Notes: generated by a model from the sequence alone, not told the origin. DNA of 26,874 nt from Actinomycetota bacterium (GCA_009699765.1 WLNN01000003.1:1-26874), one strand, 5' to 3'; counted from the first letter of the stretch, positions 8,431 to 17,787 are shown. Translations and numbers: made by a program.

Positions 8431-9415
8431 TTCGCATTCATCTTCCGCGCTCAAGAAGAGCCTTATCCGAACAATAATCTTCGTGCTTCTAATTCTCTTG
8501 GTTCAATCACGATTTGATGCCTATAACCAAGCGCAATTAGCACTCGTACTCATTCTCTTCATCGGTACTTTATCTGTGACTTTACTTACCGGAATCTCCG
8601 GACAACTTTCTTTGGGCCAAGGCGCATTGATGGCCGTGGGTGGTTATTCATCGGCGCTAATGATGATCAATTTAAAACTCTCGTTATGGGTTGCCGTCCC
8701 AGTCTCAATTTTTGTGTCTGCAATTGCTGGATTGCTTTTAGGAATCACAGCTGCGCGATTAAGTGGTCCATATTTAGCTGGCACAACACTTGTGATTGCA
8801 CTTGCGATTCCCTCACTTGCAAATCGATTCATTTCTGTATTAAAGGGTGATGAGGGGCTTCCAGTCGATGTTGGATATCCACCAACATGGCTTTCAAATT
8901 TACTTGGCGAAATCACTTACGAGCAGTGGCAACTTTATTTGGCTTTACCTTTTGCGGCGCTAGCGCTCTTTGTTGCCTCCAATATTTTGCTTGCGCGCAC
9001 TGGTCGATCCTGGCGAGCAATTCGTGATCACGAAAGTGCTGCAGCACTTGCTGGCGTGAATTACTCTCGTTCAAAAGTTTTTGCATTTGTCATCTCTGCA
9101 TCTTTCGCAGGTTTGGCTGGTGCGCTCTACGGATTACGTGGCTTAGTAGGGCCAAGTGTTTATCCTGTTTCACTTTCATTAACGTTACTTACCGCGGCAA
9201 TTCTTGGCGGAATCCGCAGCATCGCAGGTGCTTTTATCGGCACAGTCATTGTGGTTTTCTTGCCAGATTGGATTGAACTCGCGATCGGTGGTTTTGAGGT
9301 ATCAGAGCAGGTCTCCAACTTCTTGCCTGGTCTGCTCTCAAGTCTTCTGCTCATCCTGACCGTGGTCATTAACCCTGCAGGGGTTATGGGCGCGCACCGC
9401 CATAAAAATAAATAA
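8423..9415 (+). CDS. livM: Branched-chain amino-acid-type ABC transporter permease (LivM family)
   Basis: The second permease subunit, about 330 residues with roughly nine hydrophobic segments. GISGQLSLGQGALMAVGGY near residue 60 is the LivM hallmark, and SFAGLAGALYGLRG followed by LGGIRSIAGAFIGT is the coupling-loop region. I choose GTG 8423 because AGCGGAAAGG ends nine bases upstream; an ATG at 8414 in the same frame is the alternative but would sit directly against that site. Either start overlaps the end of livH. An open frame continues to 8366, well inside livH, and is unlikely to be used. The next gene, livK, has its own leader. Confidence 0.9.
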   Translation: MSNSHSSSALKKSLIRTIIFVLLILLVQSRFDAYNQAQLALVLILFIGTLSVTLLTGISGQLSLGQGALMAVGGYSSALMMINLKLSLWVAVPVSIFVSAIAGLLLGITAARLSGPYLAGTTLVIALAIPSLANRFISVLKGDEGLPVDVGYPPTWLSNLLGEITYEQWQLYLALPFAALALFVASNILLARTGRSWRAIRDHESAAALAGVNYSRSKVFAFVISASFAGLAGALYGLRGLVGPSVYPVSLSLTLLTAAILGGIRSIAGAFIGTVIVVFLPDWIELAIGGFEVSEQVSNFLPGLLSSLLLILTVVINPAGVMGAHRHKNK

Positions 9416-9469
9416 AAGTTATATTCGCCCTTTTCTTGAGGGAAAAGCGGGTGTCTTTCGCACTAAATA

Positions 9470-9498
9470 TTCACTTTAAATCCTCTTTCTGTTAGCGT
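9470..9498 (+). promoter_or_regulatory. Candidate promoter of livK
   Basis: TTCACT (9470-9475), a 17-base spacer and TAGCGT (9493-9498) resemble a housekeeping promoter. Transcription would start near 9505 and leave a leader of about 100 bases before the chosen livK start. Just upstream, CTTTTC/GAAAAG (9430-9435 with 9442-9447) could form a weak hairpin after livM. This suggests that the binding protein is expressed in excess of the membrane parts, as is common for importers. Confidence 0.4.
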
Positions 9499-9604
9499 GA
9501 CGGTGTTCCGGCCCACACCAGGGCTGGTGGCATCGAGGCCTTGAATGACTTACTCACTCTGGGTTCTCGTTGCACATGCCGGTAAAAGAGAAAGAGTGAA
9601 CGTA

Positions 9605-10954
9605 GTGATAAATCGCAGATCTCTGCACAAAGCTCCTGGAAAGTTTGCAACTATTGCAGCAGCTTTCGTCGCAGCATCACTTATGGCGACAACGCTTCCT
9701 GCACAGGGTGCGTCAACTCCAGGTGTAAGCGCTTCAGAAATTGTTCTTGGAATGCAGTTGCCACAAACAGGTCCTGCTAGCCCAGGCTATAACAAGGTGG
9801 ATGACGCAATTCGCGCCTACTTTGATTATGTAAATTCAAAGGGCGGCGTCTATGGACGTAACATCACCTTGGTTGTTAAAGATGACACATACAAGGCTGG
9901 CCTGACGGTTTCAACAGCATCATCACTCATCAACAAAGATAAAGTTTTTGCGATGGTGGGAAGCGTTGGAACTCAGACCCACATCTCTGTAATTAAGGAT
10001 CTCAACCGTCGTGGAATTCCAGATCTTTTCGTTAACTCTGGCTACAGCGGCTTCTACACAGATCCAAAGAAGTACCCAACCACCTTCGGTGCACTCGGTA
10101 CCTACGTAGTTGAAGCAAAGATTCTTGGTAAGTACATCAAGGAAAAGTTTGCTGATAAGACAGTCGGAATTCTTTATCAGACTGATGACTTCGGACGCAA
10201 TACAGTTGAAGGCCTAGCAACAGCTGGCGTTACATTCACACCTCGAAAGACTTCGGCATCATTTATCGCCGGAACACAGGGTGGCGGACTTGATGCTCAG
10301 ATGACTCAGCTCAAGGCAAATAACGTTGATGTGGTTGTTGTTGGTGCAGTTGCATCAGCATTTGCTGCAGCTGTTAAGTCTGCAAACAAGATTGGATACA
10401 AGCCAGCAAAGTGGATTGTTATCTCAGTTGGTTCAGATGCAACTACCTTCAAGACAATTCTTGGCGCCGGAGGCATTGCTCCAGCTGTTTCATCTGCACT
10501 TCTTGCAGGCACAATCTCAGCATCACACGCTCCATCACCAGGTGAAGCAGATGACGAGTTCGTGAAGGCATTTAAGAAGATCAATGATGACTTCAACAAG
10601 GGTCCAGATAAGACTTGGGATAACAATGTGCTTCAAGGCATGAACATTGGTTACCTCACAACATCTGCTCTTCTTGGTGCAGGTAAGAACTTAACCCGCC
10701 CAGGAATCATTAAGTACATCGAGGGCAACGCTTCAAAGCTTTCTAGCGCTGCGCTATCACCACTTGGTTATTCAACTTCGACTCACGAAGCTTTCACTGG
10801 CTTCTGGATCGGTGAATACGATGCTTCTTCAGTTCTCAAGCCAATCGATGGAACACGCAAGGTGTGGACCACAGATTCAGGTAAGGGTGCTGTCACCGAA
10901 CTCAAGTACACACGTCCTGCAATCGCAGCTGATGCACTACCAAAGGTTGGTTAA
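9605..10954 (+). CDS. livK: Secreted substrate-binding protein of the LIV-type importer
   Basis: An extracellular periplasmic-binding-protein-like fold type I protein (Peripla_BP_6 style), which captures ligand for LivHMGF. From GTG 9605 it has 449 residues with an N-terminal signal peptide: a basic INRR...HK...GK region, a hydrophobic core and a small-residue site near LPAQGA (31-36). Characteristic segments include EIVLGMQLPQTGPAS, YVNSKGGVYGRNITLVVKDD and VDVVVVGAV. There is no cysteine in the protein, so it is not a lipoprotein. I choose GTG 9605 for AAAGAG eight bases upstream and a compact signal peptide; ATG 9545 (GAGG six bases upstream) and GTG 9596 are in-frame alternatives. Codon use is strongly biased toward AAG, AAC and CGT/CGC, indicating high expression. 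Confidence 0.9.
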   Translation: MINRRSLHKAPGKFATIAAAFVAASLMATTLPAQGASTPGVSASEIVLGMQLPQTGPASPGYNKVDDAIRAYFDYVNSKGGVYGRNITLVVKDDTYKAGLTVSTASSLINKDKVFAMVGSVGTQTHISVIKDLNRRGIPDLFVNSGYSGFYTDPKKYPTTFGALGTYVVEAKILGKYIKEKFADKTVGILYQTDDFGRNTVEGLATAGVTFTPRKTSASFIAGTQGGGLDAQMTQLKANNVDVVVVGAVASAFAAAVKSANKIGYKPAKWIVISVGSDATTFKTILGAGGIAPAVSSALLAGTISASHAPSPGEADDEFVKAFKKINDDFNKGPDKTWDNNVLQGMNIGYLTTSALLGAGKNLTRPGIIKYIEGNASKLSSAALSPLGYSTSTHEAFTGFWIGEYDASSVLKPIDGTRKVWTTDSGKGAVTELKYTRPAIAADALPKVG

Positions 10955-10958
10955 TCCA

Positions 10959-12563
10959 ATGAGAATCAATAAATTCAGCAAGTCAATTGCCACACTCGGT
11001 GCAGCCGCACTTGTGGCAACGTTGGCAATCGTTTCAGTACCAGCAGCAAACGCTGCACCAACATGTGCAACAGCTGATGGTGTTGAGACTTGCGTAGGCA
11101 AGCTCACTAATGGCGCAGGCTATGTATTTAAGATGCCAGCTAACTTCAAGGGAACAATGTTCTTCTGGGAGCACGGCTTCCGTCCAACATACCCTGGTGT
11201 ATCTGCTGTTCCTAAGGGAGTAGAAGAAATCACACCTGGTAACTCCATCACAAATAAAGATGTTACTGCTGAAATGCTACGTGCAGGTCACGGATTAGCA
11301 GCTTACGATGGAACCGTTCAGGGACTTCGAGGTTGGAACAATACATACCGCGTAGATATGATGAAGGAAGTTATCGATATCGCAGTTGCGTATTACGGTA
11401 ACAAGATTGAGCACAAGGTGCTCTATGGATCATCTCAAGCTGGTTCCATCATCACTCCGTTTGTAGAGAAGTATCCAAACTACGTAGATGCTGTTGGCAT
11501 CATGGCAGGCATGACTCCATCTGTTGCGGATTCATTGCAATCACTCTGTGATGCTATGTACATCATGAGCGTCTTCTTTGATCCAACAATCAAGGGTTGC
11601 GCAGCATTTGGAACAAAGGGAGTACCTGGATTCCAAGCTGCAGTTGGCGAACTTCTTAAGGTCGTCGCGCTTCTTAAGGTCTGGCAAGGCAATTACGGTG
11701 CTCCAGGAATTGAATATCCTGCAGCGCTAAAGCCTTATGGCATTCCTCAGCGTTCTGCACTCCTTCTTACTGGCCTGCTCATTGGTCTTCCAACCAAGAG
11801 CGCGCACATGGATGGAATCACAACCGGCACACTCGTACCTGAGCAGAGCATCAATGCAACAGTTGCAGTTCTGGAAAACATGGGTGAAGCAATCGCTACC
11901 GGTGTTCTTGCAGGACAATCAATCTCTGAAATCACAGGCCCTGGCTTCTACGACAACACAAAGACTGATTGGGCAGCATTGCTCGATGAGGGTGATGCGG
12001 GTCGTTACAACCTCGGACTTTCAGGCGATGATGGAATCAATGCAATGCTTGGAACTCTTGCAGCAATGCCTCGCGTAACAGGTAATGCAGAAGCAATTGC
12101 AAAGTTCAAGGCACTTGATGCATCAAAGTTCGATTCAAAGCTCCCAACAATCTTGCTCTCTAACGAAGCAGATCGCTTGGTATTTGCTGGTAACTCTGCT
12201 CGTTATGTCGATCGCAAGCAGGCTACATATGATGCTGCACTTGCTAAGTGGGAAGAGACAAAGGTTGGTCCAAAGCCAGTCTGGAACACTCTCGCTCTCT
12301 ATGCAATGACTCCAGAGACATATACAAAGTACACAGCAGGTGGCGCACCAGATCTAACAGCAGCACCTGCATCATCAGGAGTAGGTCACCAGACCTTCTC
12401 TAAGGCGCAGACAATGGCGTGGGTACGTATGCTCGCGACCGCTGCTCGCACTGGAAAGGTTCCTAGTGAGAAAGCTGTAACAGTTATCGCACAGACCGCT
12501 CCATATTTGAGTACAGATTTTGGGTATCGCCCAGCTGAACTCAAGTACAACTTCGGCAACTAA
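10959..12563 (+). CDS. Secreted alpha/beta-hydrolase-like protein linked to the LIV importer
   Basis: A 534-residue exported protein that I cannot assign to a named family. The signal peptide covers about residues 1-32 (MRINKFSKS, hydrophobic stretch, VPAANA). An alpha/beta-hydrolase arrangement is visible: EHG (71-73) at the usual oxyanion position, a nucleophile-elbow-like YGSSQAG (156-162) with Ser159, SNEADRLV (401-408) offering Asp405 and GVGH (474-477) offering His477. Between them lies a long insert (about 200-390), possibly a lid. Cysteines 36/45 and 197/214 could form disulfides. The ATG is four bases after the livK stop, so it is cotranscribed and probably coupled. Codon use is as biased as livK. 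A role in releasing the importer's substrate is inferred from position only. An open frame extends upstream into livK, but the signal peptide fixes this start. Confidence 0.8.
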   Translation: MRINKFSKSIATLGAAALVATLAIVSVPAANAAPTCATADGVETCVGKLTNGAGYVFKMPANFKGTMFFWEHGFRPTYPGVSAVPKGVEEITPGNSITNKDVTAEMLRAGHGLAAYDGTVQGLRGWNNTYRVDMMKEVIDIAVAYYGNKIEHKVLYGSSQAGSIITPFVEKYPNYVDAVGIMAGMTPSVADSLQSLCDAMYIMSVFFDPTIKGCAAFGTKGVPGFQAAVGELLKVVALLKVWQGNYGAPGIEYPAALKPYGIPQRSALLLTGLLIGLPTKSAHMDGITTGTLVPEQSINATVAVLENMGEAIATGVLAGQSISEITGPGFYDNTKTDWAALLDEGDAGRYNLGLSGDDGINAMLGTLAAMPRVTGNAEAIAKFKALDASKFDSKLPTILLSNEADRLVFAGNSARYVDRKQATYDAALAKWEETKVGPKPVWNTLALYAMTPETYTKYTAGGAPDLTAAPASSGVGHQTFSKAQTMAWVRMLATAARTGKVPSEKAVTVIAQTAPYLSTDFGYRPAELKYNFGN

Positions 12564-12582
12564 TCGCTGAAATATCTATAGA

Positions 12583-12614
12583 CAGAAGGGCTCCTGGCGA
12601 CAGGGGCCCTTCTG
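12583..12614 (+). terminator. Strong hairpin terminator after the livK-hydrolase unit
   Basis: A 14-bp stem (12583-12596 with 12601-12614, one G-U pair) is closed by the tetraloop GCGA. The following bases CTTTGCCTT are only weakly U-rich. It sits between the hydrolase stop and tsaE and most likely ends the upstream transcript. Confidence 0.8.
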
Positions 12615-12627
12615 CTTTGCCTTCAAC

Positions 12628-12642
12628 TATCCTTTCGCAGTG
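12628..12642 (+). promoter_or_regulatory. Putative leaderless promoter -10 box of tsaE
   Basis: TATCCT (12628-12633) is followed by six bases (TTCGCA) and the tsaE GTG start. There is no ribosome-binding site. This repeats the geometry seen before acpS and suggests that transcription starts at the initiation codon. Confidence 0.5.
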
Positions 12643-13089
12643 AAGATTTCAACAGCTGAAGCGATGCACCAACTCGGTCATCGCATTGGCAGCCAATGTC
12701 GCGCAGGAGATCTCATCCTTCTTAATGGTCCATTGGGTGCCGGAAAAACAGTACTTGTTCAGGGTATTGGTGAAGCACTTGGTTTTAAAGACATTACGTC
12801 TCCAACATTTGTAATCTCACGTTTGCATAAGCCATCAAATATATCTTCACTGGCTTTAATCCACGTCGATGTTTATCGATTATTGGAAAGTGGTAACGCA
12901 GCGCTTTATCTCGATGATCTGGATCTTGATACACCGCGCGAGGAAGCGGTAACTGTTATTGAGTGGGGTGGCGCAGAATCAGCTCGGCTCAATGAAGATC
13001 GCCTAGAGATTGAAATTAACCGAAATGAAGATATTCGAGAAGTAGAAATCGCCCCTGTAGGCCAGCGTTGGAGTGAATTCTCATTATGA
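12640..13089 (+). CDS. tsaE: tRNA t6A biosynthesis ATPase TsaE
   Basis: TsaE is the P-loop ATPase partner of TsaB and TsaD in making N6-threonylcarbamoyladenosine at position 37 of ANN-decoding tRNAs. The 149-residue protein has Walker A GPLGAGKT (30-37), the switch segment ITSPTFVIS, HVDVYRL and the C-terminal VIEWGG, all diagnostic. The GTG start is preceded not by a ribosome-binding site but by a -10-like TATCCT. It overlaps tsaB by four bases and opens a four-gene cluster tsaE-tsaB-rimI-tsaD. Confidence 0.95.
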   Translation: MKISTAEAMHQLGHRIGSQCRAGDLILLNGPLGAGKTVLVQGIGEALGFKDITSPTFVISRLHKPSNISSLALIHVDVYRLLESGNAALYLDDLDLDTPREEAVTVIEWGGAESARLNEDRLEIEINRNEDIREVEIAPVGQRWSEFSL

Positions 13090-13619
13090 CAATTTCGCTG
13101 ACAATCGATACCGCTACATCGCGCACTATCGTTGGGTTAATCGATGGTGAAGATATTCTCTTTGAAGAATCACATGAAGGTGCAACAGATCATGGTCGCG
13201 CAGTTAGTGAATTAGTTACACGAGCTCTCAGAGTTAACTCAACACCAGATCAGGTAATTGTTGGAATGGGACCTGGTCCATACACCGGCCTTCGGGTAGG
13301 GATTGCTTTTGCGCAGTCCTTTGCACTTGCTCGAGATATTCCTTACTTCGGTATTTGTACTTTAGATGCAATTGAAGTTGATCAAGATAATTACACAGTT
13401 GCAATCGATGCTCGGCGTAAAGAGATTTATTGGGCGACATACCAGGATGGCCAGCGCATAGCAGGACCCGAAGTTTCAAAGCCCAATGAAGCCCCTCCAC
13501 ACATCTTCGGATACTTTCCTTCGTCATTGATGATGGTTAAGTTGGCGATGAAGCAGAATTTCAAAGAACTCTTTTATCTGCGGCGACCAGACGCAGTTCC
13601 AACGGCGGAGCGAACATGA
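13086..13619 (+). CDS. tsaB: tRNA t6A biosynthesis protein TsaB
   Basis: TsaB is an ASKHA-fold scaffold protein that dimerises with TsaD in the t6A machinery and has no catalysis of its own known. The N-terminal TIDTATS and GPGPYTGLRVG (62-72) are family hallmarks, and AIDARRKEIYWATY matches the middle. The 177 residues are shorter than the roughly 220 common in the family; the second half is compressed, though the ending FYLRRPDAVP resembles the usual conserved C-terminal YLRRPDA. It overlaps tsaE and rimI by four bases each, so expression is coupled. Confidence 0.93.
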   Translation: MTISLTIDTATSRTIVGLIDGEDILFEESHEGATDHGRAVSELVTRALRVNSTPDQVIVGMGPGPYTGLRVGIAFAQSFALARDIPYFGICTLDAIEVDQDNYTVAIDARRKEIYWATYQDGQRIAGPEVSKPNEAPPHIFGYFPSSLMMVKLAMKQNFKELFYLRRPDAVPTAERT

Positions 13620-14068
13620 TTACCTATCGCCAGCCAATCGCACTTGATATTCCTGTTCTTGCTGCGTACGAGAAAGAGCTATTTCCGTATTCGCCGTGGA
13701 GCACCTCTCAATTTAAGGAAGAGTTTGCGGGGATTCCAACGACAAGATTTATGTCAGTTGCAGAAGATGAAAACACTATCGTCGGCTATTGCGGTGTATT
13801 TCTACCTGCACCAGGCGTAGAGGCAGACATTCTTACTGTCGCTGTTTTGCCTTCATATCGTCGCCAAGGAATCGCGAAAGAATTTATGCGCCAGATAGAG
13901 CAATGGTCGGCAGAGCGCGAGGCAAGTGCAATGATGCTTGAAGTTGAGATTTCTAACGAATCTGCCATTAAATTATATGAGTCACTTGGATATATGAAGA
14001 TCTCGGTCCGCATGGACTATTACGGTCCAGGCCAAGATGCACATGTAATGCGAAAGCAGCTTTCATGA
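13616..14068 (+). CDS. rimI: Ribosomal-protein-alanine N-acetyltransferase-like GNAT enzyme
   Basis: A 150-residue GNAT acetyltransferase. The acetyl-CoA-binding motif is [15 protein letters not shown] (73-87), with the RxxGxA core, and the C-terminal [13 protein letters not shown] is typical of RimI. RimI acetylates the N-terminus of ribosomal protein S18 in enterobacteria; its true target here is not known. Location between tsaB and tsaD is the standard actinobacterial arrangement. It overlaps both neighbours by four bases. Confidence 0.9.
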   Translation: MITYRQPIALDIPVLAAYEKELFPYSPWSTSQFKEEFAGIPTTRFMSVAEDENTIVGYCGVFLPAPGVEADILTVAVLPSYRRQGIAKEFMRQIEQWSAEREASAMMLEVEISNESAIKLYESLGYMKISVRMDYYGPGQDAHVMRKQLS

Positions 14069-15111
14069 GTCACTCGCAATCACAACCACTAGTCCTTGGA
14101 ATTGAAACATCTTGCGATGAAACCGCAATCGGCATTGTGCGCGGGCGCACATTGCTTGCAAATGAAATTGCATCGAGTGTTGAAGAGCATGCACGTTTTG
14201 GGGGAGTAGTTCCAGAGATAGCATCGCGCGCACATTTAGAAGCAATGCTTCCCGGTATCGAGCGAGCGCTCAAAGATGCGAAAGTTTCTCTCAACGATCT
14301 CGATGCAATATCTGTAACAGCTGGCCCCGGACTAGTTGGTGCGTTATTGGTTGGCACCGCATCTGCTTCTGGGTTGGCGCAAGGACTTGGAATTCCTTTA
14401 TACGGAGTCAATCACTTAGCCGCGCATATTTCAGTTGATTATCTAACACATGATTTGCCGACAGATCCAACAATTGCACTCCTGGTAAGTGGCGGACATT
14501 CATCTCTGCTTCAAGTCAATGACATCACCGGTTCGATTACAAAACTTGGTTCAACTATGGATGACGCGGCCGGTGAAGCTTTCGATAAAATCGCGCGAAT
14601 TCTTAATTTAGGTTTTCCTGGCGGTCCCGCAATTGATCTCGATGCTAAATCTGGAAATCCATCTGCGATCGATTTTCCGCGCGGCCTAACTACATCTAAT
14701 GATTGGGCTACCCGCCCTTATGACTTTTCGTTTTCAGGTCTTAAGACAGCAGTTGCGCGTTACATTGAATCAGCTCCTGCGCATATTCGTGCAGACGTTT
14801 CGGCATCATTCCAAGAGGCAGTTGTCGATGTTCTTTTACTTAAAGCTCTCGCTGCCTGTAAATCAACTGGGATTGACTCCCTAGTGATCGCCGGGGGAGT
14901 TGCCGCTAATTCACGCCTTCGCGAAGTTGCGACCGAGCGCTGCGCCAAAGTTGGCATAGCCCTTCGGATTCCAGCGCCAGGGCTTTGTACCGATAATGGG
15001 GCCATGGTCGCCGCCCTGGGCTCTCTGATGCTCTCAGCCGGTCGCTCTGCAACCATTGGAGCCTTTGACGCTGATTCAAGCCTGCCTGTAGAGCGCGTGA
15101 GCCTGACTTAA
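14065..15111 (+). CDS. tsaD: tRNA N6-adenosine threonylcarbamoyltransferase TsaD
   Basis: TsaD (Kae1/Gcp family) transfers the threonylcarbamoyl group to A37 of tRNA. The protein has 348 residues. Metal-binding histidines are in NHLAAH (His117, His121). Other motifs are GIETSCDET near the N-terminus, ASRAH (His57), [22 protein letters not shown] and [12 protein letters not shown] at the C-terminal nucleotide/metal site. It overlaps rimI by four bases and closes the tsaE-tsaB-rimI-tsaD cluster. No clear terminator separates it from the groES promoter. Confidence 0.97.
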   Translation: MSHSQSQPLVLGIETSCDETAIGIVRGRTLLANEIASSVEEHARFGGVVPEIASRAHLEAMLPGIERALKDAKVSLNDLDAISVTAGPGLVGALLVGTASASGLAQGLGIPLYGVNHLAAHISVDYLTHDLPTDPTIALLVSGGHSSLLQVNDITGSITKLGSTMDDAAGEAFDKIARILNLGFPGGPAIDLDAKSGNPSAIDFPRGLTTSNDWATRPYDFSFSGLKTAVARYIESAPAHIRADVSASFQEAVVDVLLLKALAACKSTGIDSLVIAGGVAANSRLREVATERCAKVGIALRIPAPGLCTDNGAMVAALGSLMLSAGRSATIGAFDADSSLPVERVSLT

Positions 15112-15128
15112 TCTGAATTAAACCCGAT

Positions 15129-15157
15129 TTGCTGGCTGGAATAAGCCCCCGTACGCT
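15129..15157 (+). promoter_or_regulatory. Promoter of groES-groEL
   Basis: TTGCTG (15129-15134), a 17-base spacer and TACGCT (15152-15157) form a good housekeeping-type promoter. The predicted start, near 15164, falls on the first bases of the CIRCE operator. Binding of HrcA there would block initiation. Confidence 0.65.
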
Positions 15158-15162
15158 TGGCG

Positions 15163-15189
15163 TTAGCACTCTCGGGTCGACACTGCTAA
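15163..15189 (+). promoter_or_regulatory. CIRCE operator (HrcA binding site)
   Basis: TTAGCACTC, nine bases, then CACTGCTAA. The left arm is a perfect CIRCE arm and the right arm matches GAGTGCTAA at seven of nine positions with exact N9 spacing. HrcA binds CIRCE to repress groE under non-stress conditions. No hrcA gene is in the window. Confidence 0.85.
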
Positions 15190-15272
15190 TCGGCAGTTCC
15201 CTGAAGTGAAGTATCCAAACTTGTTTGGTTGGCTCCGCCATCTGAACGTGACTGATTAGAGGAGATATCACC

Positions 15273-17270
<1,998 letters not shown>

Positions 17271-17282
17271 TAGCTTAAAACC

Positions 17283-17323
17283 GAAACCCCGCCTCGAAGT
17301 CGAGGTGGGGTTTCGTTTATTTT
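17283..17323. terminator. Terminator after groEL, possibly bidirectional
   Basis: A stem of about 14-15 bp (17283-17297 with 17300-17314, one G-U pair) carries the core AAACCCCGCCTCG and its complement, followed by GTTTATTTT. On the other side AAAA lies close by, giving a U tract for the minus-strand whiB transcript that ends at 17331. It separates convergent groEL and whiB. Confidence 0.85.
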
Positions 17324-17330
17324 AAAGTTT

Positions 17331-17627
17331 CTATGAAGCTTCGGAAATACGTGTAATTCCTCGACGTGACAAGATTGTTACGCGGTCATCTTCAGATAGT
17401 CCGCCCCAAATTCCATAAGGCTCTTGAATTAAAAGAGCTTGCTCGCGACAGCGTTGCAGTACCGGGCATGAAGCACAGACAGCCTTTGCTGCATTCTCGC
17501 GATTGCGGCGACGAGGACCACGTTCTCCATCGGGGTGGAAGAACATCTCTGGATCCATTCCGCGGCAAGAGCCCTCGTACTGCCATTCCCATTCATCCGC
17601 GATAGGACGTGGTGCAAAAGTATTCAT
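17331..17627 (-). CDS. WhiB-family iron-sulfur regulator, WhiB3/WhiD-like
   Basis: A 98-residue WhiB-like protein, an actinobacterial [4Fe-4S] regulator that binds the primary sigma factor and responds to redox or nitric oxide. Cluster cysteines are Cys21, Cys51, Cys54 and Cys60 (C-x29-C-x2-C-x5-C). The segments WEWQ, SCRGMDPEMFFHPDGERG and EPYGIWGGLSEDDR match the WhiB3/WhiD subgroup best by recall. The basic tail after GIWGG would contact DNA. The ATG (17625-17627) follows AAGGAG seven bases upstream. Its own promoter is very good and contains an inverted repeat in the spacer. It diverges from a MerR/CarH-like gene, which may regulate it. Confidence 0.93.
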   Translation of the reverse strand: MNTFAPRPIADEWEWQYEGSCRGMDPEMFFHPDGERGPRRRNRENAAKAVCASCPVLQRCREQALLIQEPYGIWGGLSEDDRVTILSRRGITRISEAS

Positions 17628-17662
17628 TGCTCATCTCCTTCTCGAAGGTGTTTAGAATGGCG

Positions 17663-17691
17663 ACTATACAACCGTTTCATAGGTTGTTCAA
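17663..17691 (-). promoter_or_regulatory. whiB promoter with inverted repeat in the spacer
   Basis: Read on the minus strand: TTGAAC (17691-17686), a 17-base spacer and TATAGT (17668-17663). The predicted start is near 17656, giving a short leader that holds AAGGAG. Inside the promoter is a perfect 6-bp inverted repeat ACAACC-N8-GGTTGT (17668-17687) that touches both the -35 and -10 elements. MerR-family regulators classically bind in this position, and the divergent gene encodes one. Confidence 0.7.
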
Positions 17692-17712
17692 GCAGTACCG
17701 CTTCACAGATTA

Positions 17713-17744
17713 TTCAATTCTTCAATTCAGTCCGAAATGTCCGA
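17713..17744. repeat. Short direct repeats upstream of the CarH-like gene
   Basis: TTCAATTC occurs twice in tandem (17713-17728), followed by GTCCGA twice at a nine-base period (17730-17735, 17739-17744). They lie in the divergent whiB/MerR intergenic region and could be regulator half-sites. They may also be chance. Confidence 0.4.
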
Positions 17745-17787
17745 TTTTCGATTGGTGAGTTTAAGCACTCTCCGCCATCCTTGGCAC

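Noticed and set aside
9426..9457. Intrinsic terminator after livM
   Set aside because: The stem is only about six bp with a bulge and no clear T tract; noted under the livK promoter rather than called.
9758..9772. LPQTG sortase-like motif in LivK
   Set aside because: It lies near the N-terminus of the mature protein with no following hydrophobic and basic tail, so it is part of the ligand-binding fold and not a sorting signal.
10764..10958. Upstream extension of the hydrolase-like reading frame into livK
   Set aside because: The ATG at 10959 begins a clear signal peptide; the upstream part overlaps livK coding sequence out of frame.
17737..17787. Earlier ATG for the CarH-like regulator
   Set aside because: The 17 extra residues are not MerR-like and the ATG lacks a ribosome-binding site or -10 box; kept only as an alternative.
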